Shown: positions 23,574 through 25,039 of the stretch, in pieces | How the letters are laid out: each line of letters opens with the position of its first letter | How positions within the stretch are numbered: position 1 is the stretch's first letter | Assembly: GCA_028287035.1 (NCBI GenBank) | Contig: JAQBQL010000062.1 | Span: 1 to 25,039, forward strand | Length of the DNA stretch: 25,039 nucleotides | Reading direction: 5' to 3' | DNA from: Labilithrix sp. | Lineage (GTDB): Bacteria; Myxococcota; Polyangia; Polyangiales; Polyangiaceae | The notes under the pieces: model-generated | What the model was told of the DNA's origin: nothing | The model's input: the letters and a program-made list of their open reading frames with translations, nothing else | Databases searched by the model: none | Position numbers and translations under genes: made by a program

Positions 23574-24638
23574 TCATTCGAGAGGAAGCACCCAGGCCTG
23601 GTCGCCGACCGCGAGCCCGAGCGAGTGCGCGGCCTCCGCGCCGATCGCGCATGCGTCGTTGTCGCGCTCGGCATAGGGGGCGAGCAGCGCGCGGAAGAAC
23701 GGCGGCCCGTTCGGCTCCATGGCGAGGACGGCGCGCTTCCGCTTCTCGGGCGGGAGATGCGCGAGCTCGGACTCGGTGATGAGGTGCGTGATGGTGAGGT
23801 GACGCGTCGCCGACACGAGCGACACCTCGTCGGTCATGGCGGTGAAGTGCGGGCCGCCGTCGAACGGGTCGACGCGATCGGCGTAGCGGAAGCCGATGCG
23901 GCGGAGGAGCTTCTCGACGCCGCGCGTCTGGAGGCCCACCTTGCCGATGACGGCCTGCGCGTCGCGCGGGAGGAGCGAGGTGTAGATGGCGCCCTCCGGG
24001 AAGAGGCCACGCACGAACTCCTTGTTCTTGCGCGAGAGCTTGTCGGCCTCGGCGTAGGTCATGCCGGTGAAGTGATGGCCGACCGCGTCCCAGAGGTGCG
24101 AGGTCCCGTCCTTCTCGAGCGGCGGGAGCAGCTCGGCGAGCACCTCGTCGCGGAACCAGTCGCGGTGCATCTTGATGAAGAGAAAGCGCACGTACGACAG
24201 GAAGGTGCCGAGGCGCTCGGGCACGCGGCGGTACGTCGGGTCGAGCACGAGGCCGCCGATCTCGGTCGGCCCGTTGTACGAGTAGCCGATCTTCAGCGTG
24301 GTGTGCTCGAAGTGCCTGTCGAGCGTCTGCGAGTAACGCTCCTCGTCGATGACGTCGAGATAGATGTAGGGCGCATCCTTTCGCCCGAGCTGGGCGAACA
24401 CCATCGACGTGCCGATGATCTGCTGCGTGGCGCGCTCCACGAGCACGAACACGTACTGGCGGCGCTTGGGGTCCTTCACCGCCTGGGTGAAGCTCTTCTG
24501 CGAGGCCTCGAGGATCTGGTGGACCCCCTCCTCTTCCTCGGGGAGGTTCACGGTGTTGAGGTGCCGCGAGATCCGGAGGATCTGCGCCTGGTCCTCGACG
24601 AGGGAGCCGCGAATCTCGTAGAGCGGGCCTTTCTCCAT
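23574..24638 (-). CDS. astA: Arginine N-succinyltransferase (AstA-like)
   Basis: The 354-residue protein resembles AstA/AruG, the acyltransferase that starts arginine catabolism by the succinyltransferase (AST) pathway, transferring succinyl from succinyl-CoA to arginine. Recognisable parts are NTVNLPEEEEGVHQILEASQKSF near the N-terminus, YNGPTEIGGLVLDPTYR for the GNAT-like CoA region, RFLFIKMHRDWF, and FTGMTYAEADKLS. It also has IYTSLLPRDAQAVIGKVGLQT and RIGFRYADRVDPFDGGPH. Length is close to the usual 340-350. Only the first enzyme is present here; astB, astC, astD and astE are not in the window. The ATG at 24638 is chosen because homology starts immediately after; no clear ribosome binding site is seen. 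Related arginine/ornithine acyltransferases with other acyl donors cannot be excluded. Confidence 0.85.
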   Translation of the reverse strand: MEKGPLYEIRGSLVEDQAQILRISRHLNTVNLPEEEEGVHQILEASQKSFTQAVKDPKRRQYVFVLVERATQQIIGTSMVFAQLGRKDAPYIYLDVIDEERYSQTLDRHFEHTTLKIGYSYNGPTEIGGLVLDPTYRRVPERLGTFLSYVRFLFIKMHRDWFRDEVLAELLPPLEKDGTSHLWDAVGHHFTGMTYAEADKLSRKNKEFVRGLFPEGAIYTSLLPRDAQAVIGKVGLQTRGVEKLLRRIGFRYADRVDPFDGGPHFTAMTDEVSLVSATRHLTITHLITESELAHLPPEKRKRAVLAMEPNGPPFFRALLAPYAERDNDACAIGAEAAHSLGLAVGDQAWVLPLE

Positions 24639-24686
24639 GAGGGAAGCCGCGTTGTACCACGACCCCGTGCGAGCTACCGTACGGGC

Positions 24687-25039
24687 GTGCGTAGGTCCGC
24701 GTTCGTCTTCCTCCTCCTTCTGATCGCCATTCTTCCGGGCTGCAAAGCGTGCGGCAAGGGCGGTGGCTCGAACGAGCGGCTCGGCGTGAGCGTCTCGATC
24801 TTTCCCATCTACGATCTCGTTCGCCGCGTGGCGGGCCCCGATGCCGACGTGGGGCTGCTGCTGCCCGCGGGTCGCAACGAGCACTCCTTCGATCCGACGC
24901 CCAAGGACATCGAAACGGCGTCGCGCGCACGCGTCGGCGTGATGGTCGGCCTCGGCCTCGACCCGTGGATGGAGAAGCTGATGAAGGACGCGTCGCCGAA
25001 GGCGCGCATCCTGAAGGTCGGCGATCGCGTCCCCACGCT
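24687..25039 (+). CDS. ZnuA-like metal-binding lipoprotein of an ABC transporter (3' end outside window)
   Basis: The frame starts with GTG at 24687 and runs off the end, giving 117 complete codons. It encodes a lipoprotein signal with a hydrophobic core LLLLIAILPGC (Cys19), followed by VSIFPIYDLVRRVAG. Next comes GRNEHSFDPTPKDI, where the His of EHSFDP is the expected first metal ligand, and then GLGLDPWMEKL. This is the pattern of cluster A-I solute-binding proteins for Zn or Mn (ZnuA, MntC). Channel and ATPase genes would be expected downstream, outside the window. The gene is divergent from astA with 48 bases between. No Zur-like box is seen in that gap. Confidence 0.88.
   Translation, partial: MRRSAFVFLLLLIAILPGCKACGKGGGSNERLGVSVSIFPIYDLVRRVAGPDADVGLLLPAGRNEHSFDPTPKDIETASRARVGVMVGLGLDPWMEKLMKDASPKARILKVGDRVPT

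Noticed and set aside
24677..24684. Palindrome CCGTACGG between astA and the ZnuA-like gene
   Set aside because: Eight bases are expected by chance in such sequence, and it does not resemble the AT-rich Zur box.

Overview
This is a very GC-rich bacterial chromosome window with densely packed genes on both strands. No rRNA, tRNA, CRISPR array, insertion sequence or phage gene was recognised, and no gene-free stretch exceeds about 220 bp. Several features point to a Myxococcota (Polyangiales-like) member: an FHA-GAF protein, a membrane-anchored Hanks-type kinase with a low-complexity tail, Cys-rich lipoproteins, a PEGA/TPR protein, and IF-3 with an acidic C-terminal extension. The taxon is an inference from gene content; no marker gene was compared.

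Layout. Positions 1-2068 (+) hold the end of an XPB/Rad25-type helicase overlapping a DUF790/Bax1-like nuclease gene, a two-gene DNA-repair-type operon. Positions 2078-7130 (-) hold, in transcription order, a CapA-like lipoprotein, a Tat-exported gluconate-dehydrogenase-gamma-like small subunit, a GMC oxidoreductase with no signal of its own, a Tat-lipoprotein aldo/keto reductase and a stand-alone B12-binding protein. The middle genes look like one exported redox module. Positions 7186-10010 hold an isochorismatase-type hydrolase (-) divergent from a FadR-type regulator and a GlcD-like FAD oxidase (+). A perfect 19-bp palindrome of the FadR-family operator type lies in the divergent gap.

Positions 10033-15674 are an informational-gene region. 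It carries thrS and infC (both -) separated by an FHA-GAF gene (+) and a trypsin-like lipoprotein gene (-). After infC comes a PDZ-like coding sequence whose signal peptide lies in another reading frame. The usual rpmI-rplT pair does not follow infC. Positions 15735-20092 (-) are a probable signalling operon: Ser/Thr kinase, TPR/PEGA membrane protein and two Cys-rich lipoproteins.

Positions 20151-22634 (+) encode a membrane transglutaminase-like protein with an Ala-Ser/Pro-Thr linker and an endonuclease/exonuclease/phosphatase-family enzyme. Positions 22598-24638 (-) encode an alpha/beta hydrolase downstream of an arginine N-succinyltransferase. The window ends inside a ZnuA-like metal-binding lipoprotein gene (+).

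The items most worth a second look are the XPB-Bax1 pair, the Tat 'hitchhiker' oxidoreductase cluster, the palindromic operator, the frameshifted PDZ gene, the IF-3 tail, the thrS start-codon hairpin and the kinase/Cys-rich lipoprotein operon. All function statements come from reading motifs; no database search was run.
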